Source of the DNA: Vibrio neonatus
GTDB lineage: Bacteria > Pseudomonadota > Gammaproteobacteria > Enterobacterales > Vibrionaceae
Reading direction: 5' to 3'
Assembly (NCBI RefSeq): GCF_024346975.1
Contig: NZ_AP024886.1
Coordinates: 620,001 to 684,000, forward strand
Length of the DNA stretch: 64,000 bases
The stretch's first letter is position 1, and the number at the start of each line of letters is the position of its first letter. A program made the translations under genes and the position numbers. Below the pieces are notes generated by a model. That model made no database searches. It had not been told where the DNA came from and was given only the letters and a program-made list of their open reading frames with translations. Of the stretch, positions 46,641-55,296 are shown in pieces.

Positions 46641-46744
46641 GACTGTCCTTGGAAGGTGTTTCCTAATTTTAGGCAGAAAAAGTGAATGAGATTTAGTGTG
46701 TGTCCTTGAATAAGATTGAGTTCAATTCGGTGTGTGTCCCCAAA
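46641..46744. repeat. REP-like motif cluster upstream of RAYT gene
   Basis: GACTGTCCTT (46641-46650), AGTGTGTGTCCTTGAA (46695-46710) and TTCGGTGTGTGTCCCC (46726-46741) share a G-TGTCC core with the GTGCCTGTCC motifs at 41.4, 41.5 and 44.3 kb. RAYT genes are normally flanked by the REP sequences they recognise. Confidence 0.6.
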
Positions 46745-46750
46745 AAAGGA

Positions 46751-46778
46751 AAGAGCCACTCAAGACTGAGTGGCTCTT
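46751..46778 (-). terminator. Terminator of nadE
   Basis: A perfect 12-bp stem (46751-46762 with 46767-46778) has an AGAC loop; the A tract to its left is the T tract on the minus strand. Confidence 0.85.
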
Positions 46779-46790
46779 TTAAACAATAAC

Positions 46791-47618
46791 TTAATCGTAA
46801 ATTGTTGGGATAGGTTGGCGCTTGTGTTGGGTGCGTGTGTAGATGTCGATGATAGTTTGTTTTGCGTCTTCTGCTAGAGGTTTTCCTTCTAGGAAGTTAT
46901 CAATATCATCGTAGGTAACACTTAGTGCGTCTTCATCGGCTTTTTGTGGGTCAAGTTCTTCAAGATCGGCGGTAGGGACTTTAGTGACCAGTTGCTCTGG
47001 TGCACCTAGTGTTTTTGCTAGTTGGCGAACTTGGCGTTTGCTTAGGCCAAATAGAGGGGCAAGATCGCAAGCTCCGTCACCAAATTTGGTGTAAAAACCG
47101 GTAATGTTTTCAGCAGAATGATCAGTACCAAGCACTAGGCCGCCAACGTATCCTGCGATTTGGTATTGAGCCTGCATGCGTGCACGTGCTTTTAAATTAC
47201 CTTTTACGAAGTCAATTTTTTCAGCAGATTCAGGCATTAAACCTGTACCTTCCAGAGCGACAGAAGTGGCTGCGTGCATTCCGTCAACACCTGCTGCAAT
47301 ATTTACGGCAACTGAATGGCTAGGCTTGATAAAAGAGAGCGCAAGTTGCGCCTCATCTTCATCTTTTTGCTCTGCGTACGGTAGACGCACAGCGATAAAT
47401 TGATACTCTTTTTCAGACTCTTGGTTAAGCTGATCTACCGCAATTTGCGCTAAACGACCACAAGTTGTTGAATCAACACCGCCACTAATACCAAGTACCA
47501 CTGACTTACAGCCAGCTTCCAGCATTTTCTGCTTGATAAAGTTTACACGTCGTTCAATTTCAAAATCGACGTCGATGCTTGGGAGTACGCGCATTTCTTG
47601 GCGAATTTTCTGTTCCAT
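46791..47618 (-). CDS. nadE: NH3-dependent NAD synthetase
   Basis: It adenylates and amidates nicotinate adenine dinucleotide to NAD+, the last step of NAD synthesis, using ATP and ammonia. The length of 275 residues matches the E. coli enzyme. The PP-loop [17 protein letters not shown] is near residue 42, followed by [35 protein letters not shown] and KVPTADLE. No glutaminase domain is present, so it uses free ammonia. It is divergent from the NadD-like gene with only 94 bp between, suggesting shared control of NAD metabolism. It ends at a terminator at 46751. Confidence 0.95.
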   Translation of the reverse strand: MEQKIRQEMRVLPSIDVDFEIERRVNFIKQKMLEAGCKSVVLGISGGVDSTTCGRLAQIAVDQLNQESEKEYQFIAVRLPYAEQKDEDEAQLALSFIKPSHSVAVNIAAGVDGMHAATSVALEGTGLMPESAEKIDFVKGNLKARARMQAQYQIAGYVGGLVLGTDHSAENITGFYTKFGDGACDLAPLFGLSKRQVRQLAKTLGAPEQLVTKVPTADLEELDPQKADEDALSVTYDDIDNFLEGKPLAEDAKQTIIDIYTRTQHKRQPIPTIYD

Positions 47619-47712
47619 TAGTTAAATGTCCTAAATATTCAAAGGCAACTTTTGATATCATATTGCAAATTCTCATTCGGCTCAATTTTCCAAAGCATAG
47701 AGGGCAATAATA

Positions 47713-48237
47713 ATGAAAAAAATAGCGGTATTTGGCAGTGCCTTCAACCCCCCAAGTTATGGTCATTTGAGTGTGATTGAGCGTTTGTCCCATTTTGATC
47801 AAGTGTTATTAGTACCCAGTATTGCGCATGCTTGGGGAAAGCAGATGTTAGACTATGCAGAACGCTGCACTATGATTGAAGGCTTTATTAGTGATATACC
47901 CTGTCGCAATGTCGCCCTGTCACGTATTGAACAGACATTGAGTGAGCAAGAAGAGGGCAGTATTACCACTTTTCAAGTACTAAGCGCGCTGCAAGCCGAA
48001 CATACAGGCGCTGAATTAACCTTTGTGATGGGGCCGGATAATTTATTTAGTTTTGCGAAGTTTGCTAAAGCTGAGCAGATAATGAAGCAGTGGAACGTAC
48101 TGGCATGCCCGGAAACCACCGCTATACGCAGTACTGAAATACGCGAAAAACTTGCACAGCATCAAGATATTAACCATTTGACGACCAAAAGCGTCGTTAA
48201 AATATTGCAAAATCAACACTTCTACCGCACAATTTAA
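47713..48237 (+). CDS. NadD/NMNAT-like nucleotidyltransferase
   Basis: A 174-residue cytidylyltransferase-fold protein, predicted to join AMP to nicotinate or nicotinamide mononucleotide. The nucleotide motif GSAFNPPSYGHLSVIE near residue 8 matches GxFxPxHxGH with Y-G-H for the histidine pair, and the late IRSTEIREKL matches the ISSTxIR motif. It is shorter than classical NadD (about 210 residues), so it is a paralogue that may salvage NMN or have another substrate. It is divergent from nadE and the pair shares a 94-bp control region. The NAD link is supported by both fold and neighbour. Confidence 0.8.
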   Translation: MKKIAVFGSAFNPPSYGHLSVIERLSHFDQVLLVPSIAHAWGKQMLDYAERCTMIEGFISDIPCRNVALSRIEQTLSEQEEGSITTFQVLSALQAEHTGAELTFVMGPDNLFSFAKFAKAEQIMKQWNVLACPETTAIRSTEIREKLAQHQDINHLTTKSVVKILQNQHFYRTI

Positions 48238-48282
48238 CATTACTCTGACAGAACTCTCAAAGCAAAAGGACACTTGGATTAA

Positions 48283-48762
48283 GTGACACGATTAAATGCG
48301 ACAGTAGCACTGGTATGTGGCACTTTTATGGCAGGAGCTCCTGAGGCTTGTGTTTTTGATCGCGATCCAACAAGAACCATCGTTTTGGTTAATTCTACTT
48401 TAGAGCTTTGTGAAGAGATTATCGATACCGTCGATGAAATCGTTGATGATTTATTAGTGACTACGCATTTAAAAGACGAGCCAACCACATTGGATTACTG
48501 GTCGAATTGGATGTTGAAAAATGTTGATGATCCCCTGTTAACCCAGCGCATAGAAGAAAGCTTTTTTGGCCTTGGTGTGTACCGTCCTGAAGAAATGACC
48601 ACCAACGATGCAGACCTTTCGTATGAAGAGATAATTAAAACATACGGGGTTCAATTAAGTGTAGGCATTGGCGAAAAAGACAAACCGCGCGTACGAGTAG
48701 ATTATCAATGGCATGAACACTTTGAAGATGTGGTTCATGTACAATTAGAAGTGCCGTTCTAA
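48283..48762 (+). CDS. Unrecognised acidic protein
   Basis: A 159-residue acidic cytoplasmic protein that I do not recognise. The N-terminus starts MTRLNATVALVCGTFMAGAPEAC. The middle has an ITTHLKDE-like helical stretch with CEEIIDTVDEIVDDLL, and the tail is rich in H, D and E (DYQWHEHFEDVVHVQLEVPF), which could bind a metal. There is no signal peptide clear enough to call. The start is a GTG with AAAGGA 12 bp upstream. It lies 45 bp after the NadD-like gene and could be co-transcribed with it. Confidence 0.6.
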   Translation: MTRLNATVALVCGTFMAGAPEACVFDRDPTRTIVLVNSTLELCEEIIDTVDEIVDDLLVTTHLKDEPTTLDYWSNWMLKNVDDPLLTQRIEESFFGLGVYRPEEMTTNDADLSYEEIIKTYGVQLSVGIGEKDKPRVRVDYQWHEHFEDVVHVQLEVPF

Positions 48763-48834
48763 ACATTCACTCGTAAGGCCTTTTCTACTAGCCCCACGAG
48801 TTTCCTATATCTATTACTACGAAGCCCGGCTTAA

Positions 48835-49434
48835 TTATTCCCCCAAAACTGCCAAGCGAGCCGCTTGATAGCTTTGTTCACTACCAGCAAACAGTCTCTG
48901 CGCAATGTCCGCTTCTTTGGTTCCTGATAAGCGCAGCTTTTCCGCTTCTTTCACTCGCATCACCATTTGATATTCAATCGACAGATCTTTACTTGAGCTA
49001 TCCCATTGATTTAATTTATGACTTAAAGAGGTAGTTTGTAAATTAGGGTTGAGTTCAAGCAGTTCATATTGCATTGCACTGAGCAATACTTGCTGATGTT
49101 CTGAAGGATCAGGCACGTTAGCGAGTCGATCAAATAATGCCACAACGAGTTCACTGGCTTTAACGTAACCGGCTTTATTAGGGAAAGGTTTGGTGAGGCG
49201 TTGTGAGGCTTCTACCACTTTACAGCGAGTATTAGGGAAGTAACTCAAAGCAGATAAGCAATTGGCGGGTAGCCAAAAGAAATTGCCTTTATCAATGGCA
49301 TACTCAAGCTTACCCAAACGCACACTGACCAAACCCTCAACCACATAAATAAGTTGGTGCTTAAGCGTCGGCTTTCGTGAGGTTAATGAGAGGTAGTCAA
49401 ACTGTTTATCTTCAAATTGTATCGCGTAATGCAT
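48835..49434 (-). CDS. AraC-like sensor domain protein with shortened HTH
   Basis: A 199-residue protein with an N-terminal cupin-like AraC-binding domain (about residues 1-85: LIYVVEGLVSVRLGKLEYAI, GNFFWLPANCLSAL). The C-terminal part (MVMRVKEAEKLRLSGTKEADIAQRLFAGSEQSYQAARLAVLGE) looks like only one of the two helix-turn-helix units of AraC proteins. Full AraC regulators have about 270 residues, so this one is shortened or reduced. Nothing matching the missing part follows its stop. I used the ATG at 49434. It may still bind DNA weakly or act only as a sensor or partner. Confidence 0.65.
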   Translation of the reverse strand: MHYAIQFEDKQFDYLSLTSRKPTLKHQLIYVVEGLVSVRLGKLEYAIDKGNFFWLPANCLSALSYFPNTRCKVVEASQRLTKPFPNKAGYVKASELVVALFDRLANVPDPSEHQQVLLSAMQYELLELNPNLQTTSLSHKLNQWDSSSKDLSIEYQMVMRVKEAEKLRLSGTKEADIAQRLFAGSEQSYQAARLAVLGE

Positions 49435-49621
49435 GGGCAAGTTCAGTGTATGTTGAGCGTTATTTTAATTAGGTTAGCGCGATATGATGTGCTCTGCCAA
49501 TAGCAACAATGTAAATAAATGGGGAATAATGCGACCTTATATGGTCTGACCTTACAATTTCATGTGCTAACTTGCTGTAAATTGTTTAATAAGCGCGTAA
49601 AATCGGCATGATTTTTTGCAA

Positions 49622-50767
49622 ATGATGATGAATATGTCTACTGATAACGATATTTACCAAGAGATTAGACCCTATAACAACGAAGAAATCGCTCCAGCGA
49701 TCGGTCGCTTAATTAATGACGAAGAATTTATCTCCGCTATTCTTAATCACAAATTCAACAATCACGCAAAATGGTTTCAGGCTCTCATGTCACCACTTGT
49801 GAAATTGTATTTGAAAAACCGTTGGGGAAAACTGGACTCTATCGACTCAGTGCAGATCGAGGTGGAAAAATACCTAAAGAAAGCGCTTGATGCCACCACT
49901 GATAACGTGAATTTTGACGGTCTTGATAAACTCGATCGAGATACGCCTTACCTGTTCATTTCAAACCACCGTGATATTGCGATGGATCCTGCACTCGTTA
50001 ATTATGGTCTGCATAACACTCAGCACAAAACCGTTCGTATTGCGATTGGCGATAACTTGTTAAGTAAGCCTTGCGCAACTGAACTAATGAAAGTAAACAA
50101 GAGTTTTATCGTTAAACGTTCGGCAAAAGGCCCGCGTGAGATGTTGAAAACATTGGGTTTATTGTCGTCGTATATTAAGCACTCTTTAGAAACGGGCAAT
50201 TCTATCTGGATTGCACAAAAAGAAGGGCGCGCTAAAGACGGTAATGACTTTACTGATCCGGCAATCATTAAAATGATTCAGCTAGAAGGGCGCAAACGCA
50301 AAATGTCTTTCTCTGATTATGTAAAATCATTAAAGATTGTCCCTGTGGCAATCTCTTACGAAATAGACCCTTGCGATATTGCTAAAGCCAATGAGCTGCA
50401 TCAAAAAGCAACCAAAGGCGAGTATCAAAAGTCAGAGTTTGAAGATATTGAAAGTATCGTGAAAGGCATCACTGGCTACAAAGGAAGAGTGAATGTGAGT
50501 TTTGGCGATGTCATTGATAATGACTTAGACACTCCAGAAGCTCTGGCCGATGAGATTGATCGTCAAATCCATGATAACTATAAACTGTTCCCAATTAACT
50601 TGTTGGCCGCTGGCGTGGAAGATGACAGCACTATTGACCAAGCCACAAAGGATCAGTTTGCAGAGAAATTGGCACAACTCGAAGAGGGTGCGAAAGCCTT
50701 CTTAATTGATGGCTATGCGAATCCAGTGCGAAATCTATCTAAAGACAAGTCTGAGTTGGTTGCTTAA
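49622..50767 (+). CDS. PlsC/PlsB-type glycerolipid acyltransferase
   Basis: A 381-residue acyltransferase of the glycerol-3-phosphate/lysophosphatidate type. The catalytic motif NHRDIAMDP (about residue 115) is the HX4-5D box used by this family, followed by SFIVKRSAKGPREML, IWIAQKEGRAKDG and a PVAISYEIDPCD segment. The C-terminal ~120 residues are helical and acidic. It should transfer acyl groups to a lipid at the inner membrane face, but the exact acceptor is not certain. Four ATGs lie between 49622 and 49634 with no clear ribosome site. Palindromic element copy 4 starts 9 bp after its stop. Confidence 0.82.
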   Translation: MMMNMSTDNDIYQEIRPYNNEEIAPAIGRLINDEEFISAILNHKFNNHAKWFQALMSPLVKLYLKNRWGKLDSIDSVQIEVEKYLKKALDATTDNVNFDGLDKLDRDTPYLFISNHRDIAMDPALVNYGLHNTQHKTVRIAIGDNLLSKPCATELMKVNKSFIVKRSAKGPREMLKTLGLLSSYIKHSLETGNSIWIAQKEGRAKDGNDFTDPAIIKMIQLEGRKRKMSFSDYVKSLKIVPVAISYEIDPCDIAKANELHQKATKGEYQKSEFEDIESIVKGITGYKGRVNVSFGDVIDNDLDTPEALADEIDRQIHDNYKLFPINLLAAGVEDDSTIDQATKDQFAEKLAQLEEGAKAFLIDGYANPVRNLSKDKSELVA

Positions 50768-50775
50768 CTTTCTTT

Positions 50776-50937
50776 ATACCAATCACACTAAGTAAGTGAT
50801 CAGATCTAGCGCAGGAAAAATGCTCGAGAACAAGGCAGAATTTTTCGATAAGTAGTTATTCTACAATCAAAAATTCTAACGCCGTTATCGAGCATTTTAA
50901 CAAGCTAGAATGACCAGTTATTTAGTACGATTGGTAT
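50776..50937 (-). mobile_element. MITE-like palindromic element, copy 4
   Basis: A 162-bp copy in reverse orientation to copies 1-3, inserted 8 bp past the acyltransferase stop. It is nearly identical to the others, differing at the same variable base (AGxTCTG) where copies 1 and 2 also differ. Confidence 0.8.
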
Positions 50938-50961
50938 TACTCAATAAGAAGCCAGATAAAG

Positions 50962-50995
50962 AAAAGGTTGAACTTAGTGATAAGTTCAACCTTTT
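50962..50995. terminator. Bidirectional terminator
   Basis: A perfect 15-bp stem (50962-50976 with 50981-50995) with GTGA loop lies after the acyltransferase and the convergent YfcZ-type gene. Confidence 0.9.
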
Positions 50996-51014
50996 TAATT
51001 CAGATAACCGAATA

Positions 51015-51317
51015 TTAACGAGAAAGAGTACGACTCTTAAGATCGAAGATAAGTTTTTCAGCACTTACTTCAAATTTCAGTTTAGCGTGAAGCTCAAACT
51101 GACCATCGTTTTCTACGATTTCAACTTGAGACTCAACCGCAGCATTCACTTCTTTAGCAAGGGCTAAGTAGTTTTGAAACTCAACTTCTACCGCTTCTTT
51201 GCTTGAAGAAAATAGTGATACTTCAGAAGTCTCATCACCCACGTTGATAACAAAGCCCATCTCGCCTGCTACACCGCATGCTTCACAAACTTCAGGTTCT
51301 TTTGTTACTTTTGACAT
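51015..51317 (-). CDS. YfcZ/YiiS family (DUF406) protein
   Basis: A 100-residue cytoplasmic protein of the DUF406 family. VCEACGVAGEMGFVINVGD near the N-terminus, a helical middle (EAVEVEFQNYLALAKEV), and the end AKLKFEVSAEKLIFDLKSRTL match YfcZ of E. coli. The CxxC could bind a metal. AGGAGA lies 6 bp before the ATG at 51317. It stands alone between two terminators; the function of the family is not known. Confidence 0.82.
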   Translation of the reverse strand: MSKVTKEPEVCEACGVAGEMGFVINVGDETSEVSLFSSSKEAVEVEFQNYLALAKEVNAAVESQVEIVENDGQFELHAKLKFEVSAEKLIFDLKSRTLSR

Positions 51318-51534
51318 AGTCAATCTCCTATAACGATTTGTTTCAGTTTACATAGCAATGATGTGATCAGCTACAAAAATATTTGTAAGATCTAAACATT
51401 TATTTAATAACGTGTATTGGGAATGTCATTTTGTCATTTGATTGTCAGAATAGAGGGGGATGCATTGAAACTCCATCACGACTATATGAGTATGATCTAA
51501 AACAAGATTTACTCTCCAATTATAGGTCGGTGTA

Positions 51535-51999
51535 ATGCCAAAGCGCAGTAAAGAAGATACAGAAATAACCGTAAACATGATTATGGATTCGGTGCTCGAG
51601 CAAATGTTGACGATCGGCTACGACCAAATGTCTTATACAACGTTGAGCCAAGTCACGGGTGTATCACGCACTGGTATCAGTCATCATTTTCCTAAAAAAG
51701 CGGACTTTGCTTTGAAGCTGGAAAATCGTGTCTTTGATTTGCTGTTAACACACCTTAACTTTGATTCAGGTTTATTAGGTTTTAGCAAAAGCTGGCAAGC
51801 GTCATTGCACTCCTCACAATTTCTCGCAATCTTGCGTCTGATGATTCATCACATTACGGTCTGTGATGGGGCGAAAGGGTTCTCCTTGCAAGGAATCCAG
51901 CGTCTATTTGCTTTATTACGGGAGCAATATGGTGAGGAAAGTAAAAAAGAGCTTGAGTGGTTGCTAGGACTTGCTGTGATTCGTTTAGCCAATCAATAG
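51535..51999 (+). CDS. luxT: LuxT/SwrT-type TetR-family regulator
   Basis: A 154-residue transcription factor. A TetR-type helix-turn-helix fills residues 10-55 (MIMDSVLEQMLTIGYDQMSYTTLSQVTGVSRTG, then HHFPKKADF). The start MPKRSKEDTE and the short length match my memory of LuxT of V. harveyi and SwrT of V. parahaemolyticus, which act in bioluminescence, swarming and siderophore control. The C-terminal half is a short helical ligand or dimer domain. AGG lies upstream of the ATG. It has no neighbour that reveals its targets here. The family call is strong; the exact orthology rests on recall. Confidence 0.75.
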   Translation: MPKRSKEDTEITVNMIMDSVLEQMLTIGYDQMSYTTLSQVTGVSRTGISHHFPKKADFALKLENRVFDLLLTHLNFDSGLLGFSKSWQASLHSSQFLAILRLMIHHITVCDGAKGFSLQGIQRLFALLREQYGEESKKELEWLLGLAVIRLANQ

Positions 52000-52224
52000 T
52001 GGCGGAAACGCTCTTTGGCTAAATCTAGCTAAACAATAAAAACCGTATCTATGTATAATGCCAAAGCAATTCTCATCGTATGCAATGATCTGAGTAAACG
52101 ACCTGAGTAAAAGTTTTAATATGAGTTGCTTATTCAACTCATTGAACTGTGTATAATCGGCCTCTCAAAGGCTAGGTAGCCATTCTCTTTATGTGTATTG
52201 CGCTGCTGAAAAAACGGACAATTA

Positions 52225-52731
52225 ATGCAATTACTAACAATAAATAAGGAACAATATCGCGCCCGCTTAAACGTGGTTATTGTTGCTTGTATCGCGGGTT
52301 TAACGGCATCAAGCCTAGCGATTTCTCAAACCTTAATTCATTTACTGCCATCTGAGTCAGGCAGCCATTTTCATTGGAATGCACTGGGTGTGGTGGTCAG
52401 TGTCGCTCTATTAGGCATTACCTTGCTTAATTTAAAAACTCATCCAAAGATGAAAGAAGTGGTGTATGTATGGGAGCTAAAACATGCACTTAACCTGATT
52501 TATCGTAAGAATCGACAATTACTTGAACACGCCAAACAGGGCAATGAGCAGGCGATGCTTGCCTTACAGTTTAGCTACACTGGTTCGCGTCAATTGTGGA
52601 AGTTAGACGATAACACCATCACTATGGACAGCCTGCATAAGTCACAAATTCAGCTTGATGCTTGGGTTCGAGAGTATGACGTCCAATTAGACATTACTCA
52701 GTATCATGCCAATATTTTAAAAGCGTTTTAG
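52225..52731 (+). CDS. DUF3087 family membrane protein
   Basis: A 168-residue protein of a Vibrio-type family with two hydrophobic segments, about residues 16-40 (VVIVACIAGLTASSLAISQTL) and 51-68 (ALGVVVSVALLGITLLNL). The rest is cytoplasmic: VVYVWELKHALNLIYRKNRQLLEHAKQ, ALQFSYTGSRQLWKLDDNTITMDSL and AWVREYDVQLDI, all constant in DUF3087. A hairpin ATGAGTTG/CAACTCAT (52121-52128 with 52135-52142) and TATAAT at 52153 lie upstream. Function unknown. Confidence 0.78.
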   Translation: MQLLTINKEQYRARLNVVIVACIAGLTASSLAISQTLIHLLPSESGSHFHWNALGVVVSVALLGITLLNLKTHPKMKEVVYVWELKHALNLIYRKNRQLLEHAKQGNEQAMLALQFSYTGSRQLWKLDDNTITMDSLHKSQIQLDAWVREYDVQLDITQYHANILKAF

Positions 52732-52864
52732 CCGTTTTTTCAGCGAGCGTATATTAAATACCCCTCCTTTTATAACCTAAACATAAAAAGTTTAACACTT
52801 GTTCGTAACTTATTTAGAAAAGCATCTAAACTACAGTTAGAAGATTGTATTACAAGGACTTTTT

Positions 52865-53965
52865 ATGAACACTTCTCAGGATTTCTCTAAGCAGGCGATC
52901 GATGCTTTTATTAAAATTGTCATCGTCGGCATTTTGCTCTATCTGTGTTTTCAAATATTAAAACCCTTTATATTGTTGGTGGTGTGGGGCGCTATTATTG
53001 CTACTGCGCTCTTTCCTCTGGTTAAGGGTATTGAAACCAAGGTGGGGCTATCACAAGGCAAATCAAGTTGGTTGTTGTCACTTATTGGGGTGGCGCTGCT
53101 TATCTTGCCATCGTATTTAATTGGGGACAGTCTATTTAGCAGTGCTGGCGATGTGTATGAGCAAGTACAAAGTGGCACACTGCAATTAAAACCGCCGTCA
53201 GAAAGTATTCAGGGTTGGCCTATCATCGGTGAGCAGTTATATGCCACTTTACTGGGTTTTTCTGCCAATCTAAGCAAAGCCCTCATTCAACATTCAGAGC
53301 ATGTAAAAGACATTCTTGGTACTGTGATTTCGACCGTTGGTAGTGTTGGAGGCAGCGTTTTACAATTTACCATCTCTTTGCTGATTGCTGGCGTGTTCAT
53401 GGCGAATGCGCAGGCTTGCGAAAAGTCATTTCAACAAATATCTGTGCGCCTTGCCGGTGAGTATGGCTCGCAGTTCACACAAATATCGGTGGCGACTGTG
53501 CGCAGCGTAGTACAAGGCGTGATTGGTGTTGCCATTACTCAATCACTAATGGCCGGGGTCGGGCTCTATTTTGCTGATATTCCTTTTGCGGGGCTATGGA
53601 TGTTAGCGGTGCTGATTGTTGCCATTATTCAACTGCCGCCTATTTTAGCGCTAATTCCTGCGCTGTTTTTCGCCTGGACGACCGACACCACCCTAGTAGC
53701 AGGAATCTTTACCGTATGGTGCGTGTTAGTCAGTGCCAGTGACGCGATATTAAAACCTATGCTGATGGGGCGAGGGACAGATATTCCCATGCTGGTCATA
53801 TTGTTAGGCGCCATCGGTGGTATGGCAATGTCGGGCATTGTGGGCTTGTTTGTTGGCGCAGTGGTTCTTGCTGTGACACATCGCTTGTTTGTGGCTTGGT
53901 TGGCTCAATCTGAGGTTGAGGTTGAGCAAGACGATAAGGCGCAACTGCAAAAAGAGAAACAGTAA
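52865..53965 (+). CDS. AI-2E/PerM-family transporter
   Basis: A 366-residue inner-membrane protein of the AI-2E transporter superfamily with about eight hydrophobic segments. LKPFILLVVWGAIIATALFPL near the N-terminus, the soluble loop (about 85-150), and the late segments IPFAGLWMLAVLIVAIIQLPPILALIP and DAILKPMLMGRG fit the family. Members include YdiK and Na+/H+-exchanging proteins; the AI-2 export role was shown for only some, so the substrate is open. AAGGA lies 6 bp before the ATG. Its TAA overlaps the ATG of the next gene (TAATG), so the two are translationally coupled. Confidence 0.82.
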   Translation: MNTSQDFSKQAIDAFIKIVIVGILLYLCFQILKPFILLVVWGAIIATALFPLVKGIETKVGLSQGKSSWLLSLIGVALLILPSYLIGDSLFSSAGDVYEQVQSGTLQLKPPSESIQGWPIIGEQLYATLLGFSANLSKALIQHSEHVKDILGTVISTVGSVGGSVLQFTISLLIAGVFMANAQACEKSFQQISVRLAGEYGSQFTQISVATVRSVVQGVIGVAITQSLMAGVGLYFADIPFAGLWMLAVLIVAIIQLPPILALIPALFFAWTTDTTLVAGIFTVWCVLVSASDAILKPMLMGRGTDIPMLVILLGAIGGMAMSGIVGLFVGAVVLAVTHRLFVAWLAQSEVEVEQDDKAQLQKEKQ

Positions 53966-54633
53966 TGGCTAAAATGACAGAGCGCGATAATTTTCTATAT
54001 TTGCTGGTTGCGTTAATCGTTTTACTTGGCGGGTGCGCCATCATGGAGCAGTTTTTTGGCACAGGCCAAAGCGTGATTTTACTGGGGCTGTTGTTTTGCA
54101 TGTCAGCTTCTATTTTTGGTATTGAAAGCCAAAAAATAAAAACGCGTGGCTGGCTTGGCTTTTTGATTGTATTGGTGATGTTGTCCTCATTAGCCTCAAT
54201 TTTTGATGCAGCCAATCTTTCCATAGTATCGCTTGTCGCACTGATTATGTTTATTGGTCAATACCTAAAACACGCTACCTTATTGGTTTTAAAAGCGTCC
54301 AATATCGATAGAAATCAAATTGTGGGTTCTATCTGCATTTATTTAATGATGGGGCTGTGGTTTACCTTTGTACAATTGTTGCTGTTAGAGCTATTGGGGG
54401 GAGGCTTTAATGGCATCGAATATGGGCCATGGCTGGATAATCTGTCCAAAATGATCTATTTCAGCTTCATTACCATGACGTCCGTCGGCTATGGAGCAAT
54501 TTCTCCTAGTGAGCCACTCACAAGATTTGTTGCATATTTTCAAGCAATTGCGGGAGTATTTTATTTGGCAATACTGGTTTCGAGCTTAGTCAGTGCGGGA
54601 CTGTCCCAGAAAAGTAGCGCAAGTGATGAATGA
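53965..54633 (+). CDS. Ion-channel family protein (Ion_trans_2)
   Basis: A 222-residue membrane protein with about six hydrophobic segments. The last two (LMMGLWFTFVQLLLLELL and FQAIAGVFYLAILVSSLV) frame a pore loop with TMTSVGYGA, close to the K+ selectivity filter TVGYG. There is no charged S4 voltage sensor and no RCK domain. It overlaps the AI-2E-type gene by one base, so the two are made together and may serve a shared transport task. It ends at the hairpin at 54663-54689. K+ selectivity is likely but the V after S departs from most channels. Confidence 0.78.
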   Translation: MAKMTERDNFLYLLVALIVLLGGCAIMEQFFGTGQSVILLGLLFCMSASIFGIESQKIKTRGWLGFLIVLVMLSSLASIFDAANLSIVSLVALIMFIGQYLKHATLLVLKASNIDRNQIVGSICIYLMMGLWFTFVQLLLLELLGGGFNGIEYGPWLDNLSKMIYFSFITMTSVGYGAISPSEPLTRFVAYFQAIAGVFYLAILVSSLVSAGLSQKSSASDE

Positions 54634-54662
54634 TATTTAATAAATAGTAAGCAAAGGATAGG

Positions 54663-54689
54663 TAGGGTCATTGGCTATCAATGACCCTA
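54663..54689. terminator. Bidirectional terminator
   Basis: An 11-bp stem TAGGGTCATTG (54663-54673) pairs with CAATGACCCTA (54679-54689), between the channel gene and convergent yaeQ. Confidence 0.8.
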
Positions 54690-54699
54690 TTTAATACGT

Positions 54700-55239
54700 T
54701 TACTGCACTTGCAGTTCGGTCACTTTAATTTCTGAATTTATGTCACCTAGTGTGGCAAACATAGAGTCTCCAGAGATCATTAAGCTCAAATCGTTAGTGC
54801 GTTGTAATCCTGCCACCAATTCTGTAATAGGGGCAAAATCAAATTGCGTTACACTGACTTTAATGTCGCGCAATGCAGATTGATTTTTTGCAAACCAAAC
54901 ATCAGATTTATTTTCATTGAAAGTATAGATGTGTGTCTGTTTAGACTTACGCGCCACTTTTTTCACGCGATCGGCTGATGGTTCACCCACTTCAATCCAC
55001 GTCAATATATCGCCAATATCAGACAACTCCCAAATATCTGGCTCTTCTTGATCGGACAGACCTTTAGTGAAAGACAGGTTAGGAGTGGCATTGAGACAAA
55101 AGGCTAAAATACGAACCAGCATTCTAACTTCATTTTCTGAAGGATGCTTAGCGACAGTGAGGTTGATGTCTTCAAATCGATTGCGATTGGTGTCCGCAAT
55201 GTTTACACGAAACTTAAAAATAGTGGGTTTGAGCGCCAA
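54700..55239 (-). CDS. yaeQ: YaeQ family protein
   Basis: A 179-residue cytoplasmic protein of the YaeQ family. Its PD-(D/E)XK-like fold is known, but a definite activity is not. Conserved parts are MALKPTIFKFRVNIADTNRNRFEDI at the N-terminus, HPSENEVRMLVRILAFCLNA, EEPDIWELSDIGDILTWIEVGEP and the end SGDSMFATLGD. The EPDIW-WIEVG part carries the nuclease-like residues. Length is normal (E. coli YaeQ is 181). It lies alone with a terminator on each side. Confidence 0.93.
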   Translation of the reverse strand: MALKPTIFKFRVNIADTNRNRFEDINLTVAKHPSENEVRMLVRILAFCLNATPNLSFTKGLSDQEEPDIWELSDIGDILTWIEVGEPSADRVKKVARKSKQTHIYTFNENKSDVWFAKNQSALRDIKVSVTQFDFAPITELVAGLQRTNDLSLMISGDSMFATLGDINSEIKVTELQVQ

Positions 55240-55296
55240 AGTGGGAATTCCAGAGAGTAGGAGATAGGCGGTGATTATATAGGTAACGGCAGCTAA

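Noticed and set aside
47176..47403. A 75-residue plus-strand ORF inside nadE
   Set aside because: It is antisense to the conserved NAD synthetase core.
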